NCBI GenBank assembly: GCA_020849535.1
Contig: JADLGB010000075.1
Location: 1-64,000 of the forward strand
Length of the DNA: 64,000 nt
Source: Candidatus Hydrogenedentota bacterium
Lineage (GTDB): Bacteria > Hydrogenedentota > Hydrogenedentia > Hydrogenedentales > SLHB01
Direction: 5' to 3'
Each line of letters begins with the position of its first letter. Positions within the stretch are counted from its first letter, which is position 1. The position numbers were made by a program, and so were the translations under genes. Below, piece by piece: positions 8,364 to 16,924 of the stretch. Under the pieces are notes generated by a model, which did not search any database, was not told where the DNA came from, and worked only from the letters and a program-made list of their open reading frames with translations.

Positions 8364-10151
8364 ATGAATACTCAGTTGAGCTGGCTGGACGGCGTGGTGT
8401 TGGTGGGATACTTCATCGGCATCACGGCGATGGGGCTGTGGGTGGCGCGGCGGGTGAAGACCAGCGGCGGCTACTTCCTGGGCGACCGGAAACTGAAGTG
8501 GTGGATCATGGTGGGGCAGTCCTTCGGCACGGGCACCCACGCCGAGCAGCCAGTCGCTCAAGCGGGGGCGGTTTTCGACAAGGGCTTCGCCACCATCTGG
8601 TACCAGTGGAAGAACATGCTCATCACGCCTTTCTACTGGTTGATGGCGCCATGGTACCGCCGGAGCGAGCGCACCACGATCGGCGAAATGGTCGAAGACC
8701 GCTACGGGCGCAGGCTTGCCCTCGCCTACACGGTCTTTGCCATCGCGTATTTCGTGTTCAACCAGGGGGCGATGCTCAAGGGCGCAGGCAAAGTGATCGC
8801 CGTGGCAACTGGCGGCGAACTGATCTCCGCGAACGGCGTCGTGCTGGCAATGACCCTGGCGTTCCTGGTCTACAGCTTCTTTGGAGGCCTCGTGGCCTCC
8901 GCGTATACGGATTTTGTTCAGTCCTTCCTGATCATCGCGCTTTCGTTCTTGTTGATTCCCCTCGGCCTGATGCGCGTGGGCGGCTTCGAAGGCATGCGCG
9001 AAACCCTGCCGCCGGATTTCTTCCGCGTGTACAGCGAGGTGAGCCAACTCGACGCGTTCACCATCGCGATGCTGGCCGTCAACGGGCTGGTGGGTATCTG
9101 CGCACAGCCGCACACACTCTCCATGAACGCCACCGGCGAAACTGAACGTGCCGGACGCATCGGGCAGACCTATGGGTCAATGGTGAAACGCTTCTGCACG
9201 ATCGGCTGGGCACTCACGGGTCTGATCGTGGCCGCGATGGTCATTCAGGAAGGGCACACCTTGCCGGAGCGCGAGGCCGCATTCGGGTTCGCGTGCCGCG
9301 AATTGCTCGCGCCCGGGTTGGTAGGGCTCATGATCGCGTGCGTGCTGGCGGCCAACATGTCCACGTGCTCCAACTTCATGGTGAACACGGGCGCGCTCTT
9401 CACCCGCAACCTGTACCGGGAGTATGTGAACCCTGACGCGAACGATCGCCGGCTCCTCCTCATGGGGCGCGTTTCCGGTTTGCTGCTCACCTTGCTGGGC
9501 GTCGTATTCGCCCTCATGGTAGAACACGTTCTCGACGCGTTCTTGTTTACCGAGACTATCGCCGCGCTCATGGGCATCATGTTCCTAGGTGGCATCCTGT
9601 GGAAGCGCGCCAACCGCTGGGGCGCCTGGGCGGCCACCTTCATTTCCTTCGGTGTCTATTACGCGCTGAACTACCTGATGACCTGCAAGAGCGGCGGCGA
9701 TGCGTTCACCACGCTCAGCCAAGCGTGGTCGCACGCGGTGTCGAGTTGGGGCACGGACGCTTTCGGATCTTTCCTGGGCTCGGGCGACGTGAAACTCGTT
9801 TACAAATGGATGCCCGGACCCTTTGGATGGGCCATGGTAGCGGGGTTTGGCGCCTTGATTGTGGTGAGTCTCATTACGCGTCCCGAGAGCAGCGAGCGCA
9901 TGGCCGCGTTCTTCGAACGCATGCGGCACTCAAGCGACGAGGATGCGCTGAACCCCGACGGCACCCGCGCATTGGCGGCGGACCGCGGTGAGGACCTGCT
10001 CCTGCTGGACTTGCCCGGATGGTTTACGCGCGAGCGCTGGGCTCGATTTGGCTCGCGGTACCGGGAAGACCTTATCGGGTTCGCGCTGGGCTGGCTCACG
10101 GTGGCGGGATTGATCTTCACGGCGTGGGCGCTCATGCAGATCGGGACGTGA
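8364..10151 (+). CDS. Sodium:solute symporter family (SSS) transporter
   Basis: A 595-residue multi-spanning transporter. The start at 8364 is chosen because GGAG (8352-8355) lies 8 bases before it and homology begins with MNTQLSWLDGVVLVGYFIGI; the frame is open further upstream. The conserved segment RVKTSGGYFLGDRKLKWWIM is followed by a helix-rich body with GLVASAYTDFVQSFLIIAL and NMSTCSNFMVNTGALFTRNL, typical of SSS core helices. A hydrophilic loop of about 80 residues precedes a final membrane helix (LTVAGLIFTAWALMQIG), giving an extended C terminus. It likely imports a sugar or sugar acid with sodium; the neighbouring DUF1080 protein supports a carbohydrate role only by proximity. Confidence 0.9.
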   Translation: MNTQLSWLDGVVLVGYFIGITAMGLWVARRVKTSGGYFLGDRKLKWWIMVGQSFGTGTHAEQPVAQAGAVFDKGFATIWYQWKNMLITPFYWLMAPWYRRSERTTIGEMVEDRYGRRLALAYTVFAIAYFVFNQGAMLKGAGKVIAVATGGELISANGVVLAMTLAFLVYSFFGGLVASAYTDFVQSFLIIALSFLLIPLGLMRVGGFEGMRETLPPDFFRVYSEVSQLDAFTIAMLAVNGLVGICAQPHTLSMNATGETERAGRIGQTYGSMVKRFCTIGWALTGLIVAAMVIQEGHTLPEREAAFGFACRELLAPGLVGLMIACVLAANMSTCSNFMVNTGALFTRNLYREYVNPDANDRRLLLMGRVSGLLLTLLGVVFALMVEHVLDAFLFTETIAALMGIMFLGGILWKRANRWGAWAATFISFGVYYALNYLMTCKSGGDAFTTLSQAWSHAVSSWGTDAFGSFLGSGDVKLVYKWMPGPFGWAMVAGFGALIVVSLITRPESSERMAAFFERMRHSSDEDALNPDGTRALAADRGEDLLLLDLPGWFTRERWARFGSRYREDLIGFALGWLTVAGLIFTAWALMQIGT

Positions 10152-10157
10152 TGCGCC

Positions 10158-10223
10158 AAGACGCCCGGCGTAGAAGCCGGACGCTACGAACAGCAAATTC
10201 AAGACATGGGTTGGAAGCCCATG
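10158..10223. repeat. Two adjacent REP-like hairpins
   Basis: The first is CCGGC-GTAGAA-GCCGG (10165-10180) inside AAGACGCCCGGCGTAGAAGC; the second is CATGGG-TTGGAAG-CCCATG (10205-10223). The first unit recurs, with changes that break the stem, at 21083-21117. Both loops hold a GAAG core leading into the 3' arm. They occupy the left of the 247-base gap before the gene at 10399; the rest of the gap shows nothing recognisable. Confidence 0.55.
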
Positions 10224-10398
10224 CCACCTCGTGCGTCTCCTTCCCAAGTAAAGCGCAAGTAGCGAATCGCCACCGAAATGGCGTAGGCTTGTGGGCATTG
10301 CGCGTGCGGGTTCGTGGCCACGGCAGCACCGGATCGCGGCACGCGGGTTGCCAGGGGGAGCGGGAACAGGGATTCCCAAACAGCGAGGAGATACGACG

Positions 10399-11262
10399 AT
10401 GAATCGAGGACTGGTGTGGCTGGCCGCGGGCTTGGCGCTACTGGTGTGCGCGGCACCCAACGCGGACGCGAAGAAACCGAAGATCAAAGAATGGTCGGTG
10501 ATGGAGAAGAACGACAAGGGCGAGATGGAGCGGGTCTGGTACATGACCATTGACGGGGTCATGGTTCACGAGACCGATCCCACGAAGGTCACGCCACCGC
10601 CCATCATCACGCCGGGCACCGCGAGCACGCAGGAAGCGCCGGGCACGGCGCCGTCCGACGCGGTCGTGCTGTTCGACGGGAAAGACTTGTCGAATTGGAC
10701 CTCCACGAAGGAAGGCGAGACGACGAAGTGGATCGTGAACAATGGCGCCATGTCGCCCACAAAAGACTCGGGCATGATCCGTTCGACGCGGGAATTCGGT
10801 TCGTGCCAGTTGCATGTCGAGTTCGCCACGCCTGCCCAGCCGGAAGGCGAAGGGCAAGGCCGCGGCAACAGCGGCGTGTTCTTGATGGGACGCTATGAGA
10901 TACAGGTGCTCGATTCGTACGACAACGTGACCTATTTCGACGGGCAGTGCTCCGCGTTGTACGGCCGCAAGAAACCTCTGGTCAATGCCTGCCGGAAGCC
11001 CGGCGAATGGCAAACCTATGACGTCGTCTTTCATCGCCCTGTGTTCAAGGGGAAGCGCGTCGTGAAACCCGCGACGTTTACCGTGTTCCATAACGGCGTG
11101 CTGGTGCACGACCATTATGAGCTGACCGGCGGCACCGGCTGGCGCGGCTCGCACTCGGTCACCAACTACGTGCCTCACGGCGACAAGGGACCCATCGAGT
11201 TGCAGGACCACGGCAATCCCGTGCTCTTCCGCAACATCTGGGTGCGCGAACTCGAAGACTGA
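10399..11262 (+). CDS. Exported DUF1080 protein (3-keto-disaccharide hydrolase-like, LamG fold)
   Basis: A 287-residue protein with a signal peptide (MNRGLVWLAAGLALLVCAAP, then ADA before a Lys-rich mature start). The DUF1080 domain starts near residue 90: LFDGKDLSNWTS, then SGMIRSTREFGSCQLHVEFA, RGNSGVFLMGRYEIQVLDSY and a C-terminal IELQDHGNPVLFRNIWVREL, all signature elements. The family adopts a concanavalin-like fold; some members hydrolyse 3-keto-glycosides. GAGGAG at 10385-10390 sets the ATG at 10399. Residues 30-85 are an unusual charged then Pro/Thr-rich stretch. It ends just before a strong hairpin terminator. Confidence 0.88.
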   Translation: MNRGLVWLAAGLALLVCAAPNADAKKPKIKEWSVMEKNDKGEMERVWYMTIDGVMVHETDPTKVTPPPIITPGTASTQEAPGTAPSDAVVLFDGKDLSNWTSTKEGETTKWIVNNGAMSPTKDSGMIRSTREFGSCQLHVEFATPAQPEGEGQGRGNSGVFLMGRYEIQVLDSYDNVTYFDGQCSALYGRKKPLVNACRKPGEWQTYDVVFHRPVFKGKRVVKPATFTVFHNGVLVHDHYELTGGTGWRGSHSVTNYVPHGDKGPIELQDHGNPVLFRNIWVRELED

Positions 11263-11271
11263 TCCAATTGA

Positions 11272-11320
11272 AATCCGGCACGGGCCTCGCAAGCGAGGCC
11301 GTGCCGGATTCAGGTTTTTT
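11272..11320 (+). terminator. Rho-independent terminator
   Basis: The arms AATCCGGCACGGGCCTCGC (11272-11290) and GCGAGGCCGTGCCGGATT (11293-11310) pair over 18 bases with one bulge and a 2-base loop. CAGG and six T residues follow (11315-11320). It lies 9 bases after the DUF1080 stop and may also end the convergent minus-strand gene. Confidence 0.8.
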
Positions 11321-11330
11321 CGAGACGACT

Positions 11331-12314
11331 TTATCTGGCCGTGTATTCGTCGAGCAGGCGCCGGTACACCCGATACAACTCCAGCGAGACGCCGGGCGGG
11401 GTCTGGTGATCGACGCTCGGGATGAACCCGCCCGTATCCATCAATGGCATGAGACGCTCGAATTCCGCGCGCATGGCCGCCTCGCCGAATGGCATTACCA
11501 TCTTGTTGTAGTGGCCGATCAAGGCGAAGCGCGGGAACTGCTGCCGCAGGCGCATGCCATCCACACCGGCTTGCCGCTCCAACGGAAGTACACCTTCAAC
11601 GCCCACACCCTGCAACCACGGAACCAGCTTCGTCACGTCGCCGTCGGTGTCCACGATGGTGAGCATGCCCATGTCCTTCACTCGGTCCATCAAACGGCGA
11701 TAGTACGGAGCGAGGAACGCCTCGAAAAAGTCGGGGCCGATCATGGGGCCGTTGTTGTAGGACATATCCTCGGCGATCGTCATGAAGGTGGGTTTGCAGA
11801 CGCGAGCGATCTGGTCGAGCAGTCCCAGATTGAACCGTAGCAGGTCTTCATTGATGCGGTGGATGAGTTCCGGTTGTTCGATGAAGGCATACATCAGTTT
11901 CACGAAACCCATTAGCGTACGCGGAAACCAGAAGAACCCCTCCAACGTTATCCACACCACGACCTCGCCGCGCTGCTGTCTCTTTTCCCAGGAGGCCATG
12001 GCCGCGATGGCTCGCGAGTGATCGGGATACAGGCGAGGCAGGATACGAAGGTAGTCGTCCATGTTTGACACCACGCCTTCGACATGATGCTGCTTCGCAT
12101 CGATGGTCGACTCAGTGGTGCTGAACCAGAACTGCTTGTAGGGGTCCAGTCCGAAGTACTCAGAAGTTTCAAACACGTCGTCGAGATCAGGCGGCAGCCC
12201 TTCCGTCTTCCAGCGTGCGATGGTCTCGTCCCACCACATCGCCCATTCCCAGCGCGGAAGGCGGTCCACCGGCTCGAAGCTCATGACCGCACGAAAACGC
12301 TCGACGTGATTCAT
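11331..12314 (-). CDS. Uroporphyrinogen decarboxylase-like (UroD/MtaA superfamily) protein
   Basis: A 327-residue protein of the UroD-like superfamily: N-terminal NHVERFRAVMSFEPVDRLPR, and a C-terminal barrel with DMGMLTIVDTDGDVTKLVPW and GVEGVLPLERQAGVDGMRLR. True HemE enzymes carry an RQAGR-type substrate motif near the N terminus; none is seen, and no heme genes are nearby. Members like this include corrinoid methyltransferases (MtaA type) and uncharacterised PVC proteins. Two adjacent ATGs (12317, 12314) follow GGGGGAG; the second gives better spacing. It starts 25 bases after the stop of the GxGYxYP gene on the same strand, so they form an operon. Confidence 0.82.
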   Translation of the reverse strand: MNHVERFRAVMSFEPVDRLPRWEWAMWWDETIARWKTEGLPPDLDDVFETSEYFGLDPYKQFWFSTTESTIDAKQHHVEGVVSNMDDYLRILPRLYPDHSRAIAAMASWEKRQQRGEVVVWITLEGFFWFPRTLMGFVKLMYAFIEQPELIHRINEDLLRFNLGLLDQIARVCKPTFMTIAEDMSYNNGPMIGPDFFEAFLAPYYRRLMDRVKDMGMLTIVDTDGDVTKLVPWLQGVGVEGVLPLERQAGVDGMRLRQQFPRFALIGHYNKMVMPFGEAAMRAEFERLMPLMDTGGFIPSVDHQTPPGVSLELYRVYRRLLDEYTAR

Positions 12315-12339
12315 CATCTCCCCCACTTCCGGTCCGCGT

Positions 12340-14088
12340 TCACGGCGCTGCTTGCTGAATGTGACGCTTGAACAGATTGAAGAAATTGTACGGGTCAACA
12401 ACCTCTATCGGGATTTCCGGGTGATCCTTGCGAAAGACCTCCAGCGAATCGAGCACCGCCGTCGGCGGGACCCAGACGATGCGGAAGAAGTAGAAGCCCG
12501 GCCGCGCATCGCCGCGATCTTTGATCGCCCCGAACATCGCGTCGGCGGTCTGCTTGGCGCTCGAGAAGTTGCACGTGTTGTTGATGAGTTCGGTGACCGG
12601 CATACCCTTCCACACATGCGGCTTGGGGGTAGCACCGCCCTTGTTGTGCAGGTCCATGACGATCGTGGCAAAACCATCGGGAGCAAACTTCGTGAAGGAA
12701 TCTTTGACTGCGGGAGTGGGCTCGTCCCAGTCCAGAACCATCGGCGCGATGCTCATATCCGTCGATTGGAAGAATTTGGCGTTGTGCTTCTCGAACAAGG
12801 ACAACTGATCTGGTTTGACGCGATTAGGATTGAAGTAACCCGCGGCGCTGGCGTCGCTCGTGAAGAAATCGTTTGGAGTCGCGGTTGCATAGAAGTGGTC
12901 GATCACGTCGGGGTACGTCTCGATCAGGTTCGGGTTGATGCCCCACGCCAAGGGAAGCTTCCCTCGGTTCGGATCTTCCCAGTGCCTGGGCAGGAAATCA
13001 TACAGCGGCGTCGCCGAATCGTAGTCGGCCATGAGAATGCACACGTAGGCCTTGTCTTCCACGGTGTCTCTGAGTGCCGGGCGCTGCTGCTTCAGGGGTT
13101 TGAAGGGGGCCTGGCTGTGCAACGACTGATTGAAGCAGTCGCTCGATATCGTATTCTGGTAACAGTTGTAGGGCGAGATGAGATACACGGTTTCCCATTC
13201 CGTGGGCACGGGTTCGTGGGTGCTGGCGTGCCCGGGGATGTTGCTGTACTTCCAGAAGGCGAAGAATCCGGTCATCTCGGTCATGTGGGCGCCCTTGGCC
13301 TGCTTCATGGTCTCGCGCAGGATCATGTGGTACGTCTCGAGGTCCGTACCGAGGCGCTGACCAGGATCGTCTTTTGGCGTTTCATCGCCCCAAGGGGACA
13401 GGTCGAAGACAAAGGCTCGATTGAACACCGCCCAGTCGCGCGTGACCACGTAGGTGGTGTCGCCCGCGGCGCGCGTCGCGTGCGCGTCTTCGAACAGGCA
13501 AAGGAAATGGGACGAGCACAGGCCCTTCGCCAAGTACTCGCGAATGGCCCAGCGGTACGCGTCATTCTTCTTGCTGCCGGTTTCCGATCCATCGAAACGC
13601 CCGCGCAGATCTTCAAGCACGGGCAGGTTCCAAGCGGGAAGACACCTCGCGGCAAGGTCGGGGCTGAGCGCAATGCCGTCGCGCACTCCCGCGATAGTCG
13701 TGGCGACGTTGACCGTTGCGGGGACTTCAGGGTCCCAAACGACTGCGCCCTTGAGCCGGTCCGCAGCAAGGGTGACCAGCGCATCCAAGCCTTCGATTCG
13801 TACTTGATTGCGCCCGGCGAGCCATTGTGCGTCCTTCGAGAAGAGGTCCAGCCAGTAGCCCGGCCGCTGGTTTGCCGCCGAAGTCACATACAATCGCGGA
13901 GCACCGCGGTTGATGATGCCTTGCAGGCATGCCACGGCCAGGGTTTCATCGTACGCTTCCGGCGTGCCTGGGCCGGGAACTTCGTAGACGTACAAGTCGT
14001 TCACAGTAACTTCTCCTTTGGACTGTGCCGCCGCGCCTCCGGTCAGCAACAGTGAGAGACAAGAACCGATCAGAACGCGCAACATCAT
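12340..14088 (-). CDS. Exported GxGYxYP-family protein (putative glycoside hydrolase)
   Basis: A 582-residue protein with a signal peptide (MMLRVLIGSCLSLLLTGGAA, then AQS). The N-terminal part (AYDETLAVACLQGIINRGAP, RLYV) and the later VCILMADYDSATPLYDFLPR and LPLAWGINPNLIETYPDVID match the GxGYxYP N- and C-terminal domains. The name-giving motif is altered to SAAGYFNP near residue 415. The family is assigned as putative glycosidase by fold and context only. GAGGAG lies 9 bases before the ATG at 14088. It is the first gene of a pair with the UroD-like gene. Confidence 0.8.
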   Translation of the reverse strand: MMLRVLIGSCLSLLLTGGAAAQSKGEVTVNDLYVYEVPGPGTPEAYDETLAVACLQGIINRGAPRLYVTSAANQRPGYWLDLFSKDAQWLAGRNQVRIEGLDALVTLAADRLKGAVVWDPEVPATVNVATTIAGVRDGIALSPDLAARCLPAWNLPVLEDLRGRFDGSETGSKKNDAYRWAIREYLAKGLCSSHFLCLFEDAHATRAAGDTTYVVTRDWAVFNRAFVFDLSPWGDETPKDDPGQRLGTDLETYHMILRETMKQAKGAHMTEMTGFFAFWKYSNIPGHASTHEPVPTEWETVYLISPYNCYQNTISSDCFNQSLHSQAPFKPLKQQRPALRDTVEDKAYVCILMADYDSATPLYDFLPRHWEDPNRGKLPLAWGINPNLIETYPDVIDHFYATATPNDFFTSDASAAGYFNPNRVKPDQLSLFEKHNAKFFQSTDMSIAPMVLDWDEPTPAVKDSFTKFAPDGFATIVMDLHNKGGATPKPHVWKGMPVTELINNTCNFSSAKQTADAMFGAIKDRGDARPGFYFFRIVWVPPTAVLDSLEVFRKDHPEIPIEVVDPYNFFNLFKRHIQQAAP

Positions 14089-14264
14089 GGTCGTTCACTC
14101 CTCGCTATTCCGGCAACAAGATGCAAGGCATTTCGGGCCAATGCGATCATAGCACGCCCGAGTCTCGCCCGGTAGATGCGCCTATGGCATTCTGTTAGGC
14201 TTTTCGCTGTGGGAGCAAAAGCGGAATCCAGCGAGCAGAGCCACGTGCCTGCGGAGGGGCAACA

Positions 14265-16910
14265 ATGTACGCAATAACAGCAAAGTGTTTTCTCGCACTG
14301 GCCGGAAGTGCGCTCATGCTCGGTACGGCGTTTGCCGAAGGAGATCCCGTCTTGAATGTGGCTGAGTTGATGCGCCTTCGCGCGCAGGTTCCCGCGGCCG
14401 CATCGCAGCCCACACCCATGACCATGGCCCCTGCCCAATGGATCTGGATACCCAGCGGGCGCACCCTCTCCAATACGTTCGTCTTGTTCCGGAGGGACGT
14501 CGTCCTGGACGAGGCCCCCACACGCGCCATCGCCTGGGTCACCGCGGACAGCCGCTATCTGCTGTCGATAAACGGACAACGCGCGCAGTGGGGACCCGCG
14601 CCCTGCGATCCCCGGCAACTCGACGTCGATCCGTGCGACCTCACGGCCTTGCTGCGACCCGGAAAGAACACCATCGGCGCTGAGGTGCTGTTCTACGGCC
14701 TCGGGGACGGCACCTGGCCCGCGGGCAAGCCCGGCTTTATCTTCCATGCGGTCCTCGAATTCCGCGATGGGCGCACCGAGACGATTGTGTCCGATGTCTC
14801 GTGGCAGGTGATGCTCGACCGCGCCCACCGCCCGGGCCAATACAAGCGTTGGTACCTGCGCGCATTGCAGGAGGAGTTCGACGCGCGATTGCGTCCAGAG
14901 GGTTGGGACACACCTGAGTTCACTCCCGATGACGCGTGGATGTCCGCCGCCATTCTGGAGTGCGCGCCGGACAAACCCGCCGCATGCAGCTTCTACGAGA
15001 GCAACGACACAATGGACCGGGCCAATCCCGAGAAGAGCCGCCTGCGCGCGCGGCAGATTCCCCCAGTGCGCGAAGCGTCGGTTGCCGCGAAGCAACTTGC
15101 ACAGGCCGGTCGCGTCACGTGGCGCCGCGATCCCAATGACTGGTTCGAGATGCAGATTCCGGACTCGTTCGCGATCGAGCAATCGGACATTGTGAAAGTG
15201 AATGACGGCGGGTGGGAACTGCCCCCCACGCCGGAAGAAAGCGATGGAGTCTTTGCCACATTCGAGTTCTCTGAGCAAGTCGTGGGGTGGCCGCGTTTCA
15301 CAATTGACGCCCCGGAAGGGACGACCGTTGAGCTGATGGTTCAGGAAGGGCACGACACGGAGAATGGGCCGCTTTGGCTGGATACTCATATGTTCTCCTG
15401 GGCGCGGTTCATTTGCCGCGAAGGCGTGAACGAATTCCAGACCTTCGATTATGAGAGCGCCCGCTGGCTGCAGTTGCACATTCACAACGCGAAACGCCCG
15501 GTGAGGATTCGTGATGTGGGGATCGTGCGGCGCATGTACCCGTGGCCGGAGCAGCCGCACATCGTATGCGATGAACCCGCGTTGCAGCGATTGTTCGATG
15601 CCAGTATCAACACCCTTTACAACAGCGCCATCGAAACCTTTGTCGACGGCATGGGGCGCGAGCGGCAGCAGTACAGCGGCGATGGCGGCGTGCAGATTCT
15701 GCTGGCACGTTACGGGATGGGCGACAATCTGCTGGCGCGGCGCTACATGCGCACCTACAGCGAGGGCCAATCGCCGGACGGCTACTTCATGGATTGTTGG
15801 CCCGCATTTGATCGATTGGCGCGCGTGTCGCAGAAGCAGATCGATGGCGCGTACTGGGGTCCTCTGCTCGATCACGGCGTGTCATTTAACTTCGACTGCT
15901 GGTGGCACTACCTGCACTCGGGCGATCTTGACGGAATCAGCGAGGCATATCCCCGGTTGTTGCGGTTTGGACATTATCTCGAAGGTCTGCGTGACGCGAG
16001 CGGACTGTTGCCCGTCGAAGGACTGACGATACCGACGGTCTGGATTGATCATCACGCCTATGAGCAGACGCGACACAACCAATGCGCCTTCAATCTCTTT
16101 GCGTCGGCGATGTTCCGGCACGCGCTGGCGCCGATGTGCCGCGCGATGAATGAAGCGGACGAGGCGGCCCACTTCGAGCAGCTCAGCGACAGCCTGTTGC
16201 AGGCCACCGTCGCGCGGTATTGGAACAAGGAGACGGGACGCTTCGAGGCGAATCTGCCTTGGCAGACCGAGGAGCAGAAGGTACGGCTCTGCGACCGTTC
16301 GCTTGCCACGTCGATCCTCTTCGATCAGTGTCCGGGCAACAACACCGCGGCGGCGCTGAAAGCCTTGGTGGAGTGCCCGGCCGAAATGGGCGTGTCCTAT
16401 CCGGCCAATGCCTACTGGCGCTATTGGGCGTTGGCAAAGTCAGGCCGCGCCGACGTGATTGTGACGGATTGGCGCGAGCGCTGGGCCACAATGCCTCCAG
16501 TCATCTTGAACAACACCTTGGGGGAATGGTGGACCCCCAAGCCGGACAGTTCGAATCTGTGGAGCCACTGTCCGGTCTCGCCCGCGTACCTGCTGTACAT
16601 GGACATCGCCGGGATACGCCCCGCGTCACCCGGCTTCGAGAAGTGCGTCGTGCGCCCGCAACTCGGTGGCCTTGGCAAACTCGAGCTGACGGTCTACACG
16701 CCCCGCGGTCCCATCCCGTTCAGTGCCGTACCGGAGAGCGGCGGGCATCGCGTGACGGTTACCCTGCCCAAGGATTGCGAGGGCGAGTTGCTGTTGCCTC
16801 CCTCGGCCAAACCGGATCTCGAAGCGCTCACGCCGGACCATCCGCTGGGACTGAAGCGGTACCGCCTCGTTTCGGGCGCTGCGAATACGTTTCTGGTACC
16901 GGGCGGCTGA
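14265..16910 (+). CDS. Exported alpha-L-rhamnosidase-like glycoside hydrolase (GH78)
   Basis: An 881-residue protein with a signal peptide ending at FAEG. N-terminal beta domains (FVLFRRDVVLDEAPTRAIAW, TADSRYLLSINGQRAQWGP) precede a second beta domain and an (alpha/alpha)6 barrel. The catalytic-region signature is FVDGMGRERQQYSGDGGVQI, where GH78 enzymes usually have a D-x-x-x-R-x-x-x-x-x-x-x-D arrangement. The C-terminal beta domain includes GGLGKLELTVYTPRGPI. GGAGG at 14253-14257 supports the ATG at 14265. The end is 14 bases from the convergent gene at 16925. Expected role: removal of terminal rhamnose outside the cytoplasm. Exact specificity is open. Confidence 0.87.
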   Translation: MYAITAKCFLALAGSALMLGTAFAEGDPVLNVAELMRLRAQVPAAASQPTPMTMAPAQWIWIPSGRTLSNTFVLFRRDVVLDEAPTRAIAWVTADSRYLLSINGQRAQWGPAPCDPRQLDVDPCDLTALLRPGKNTIGAEVLFYGLGDGTWPAGKPGFIFHAVLEFRDGRTETIVSDVSWQVMLDRAHRPGQYKRWYLRALQEEFDARLRPEGWDTPEFTPDDAWMSAAILECAPDKPAACSFYESNDTMDRANPEKSRLRARQIPPVREASVAAKQLAQAGRVTWRRDPNDWFEMQIPDSFAIEQSDIVKVNDGGWELPPTPEESDGVFATFEFSEQVVGWPRFTIDAPEGTTVELMVQEGHDTENGPLWLDTHMFSWARFICREGVNEFQTFDYESARWLQLHIHNAKRPVRIRDVGIVRRMYPWPEQPHIVCDEPALQRLFDASINTLYNSAIETFVDGMGRERQQYSGDGGVQILLARYGMGDNLLARRYMRTYSEGQSPDGYFMDCWPAFDRLARVSQKQIDGAYWGPLLDHGVSFNFDCWWHYLHSGDLDGISEAYPRLLRFGHYLEGLRDASGLLPVEGLTIPTVWIDHHAYEQTRHNQCAFNLFASAMFRHALAPMCRAMNEADEAAHFEQLSDSLLQATVARYWNKETGRFEANLPWQTEEQKVRLCDRSLATSILFDQCPGNNTAAALKALVECPAEMGVSYPANAYWRYWALAKSGRADVIVTDWRERWATMPPVILNNTLGEWWTPKPDSSNLWSHCPVSPAYLLYMDIAGIRPASPGFEKCVVRPQLGGLGKLELTVYTPRGPIPFSAVPESGGHRVTVTLPKDCEGELLLPPSAKPDLEALTPDHPLGLKRYRLVSGAANTFLVPGG

Positions 16911-16924
16911 GATAAACGAAACAC

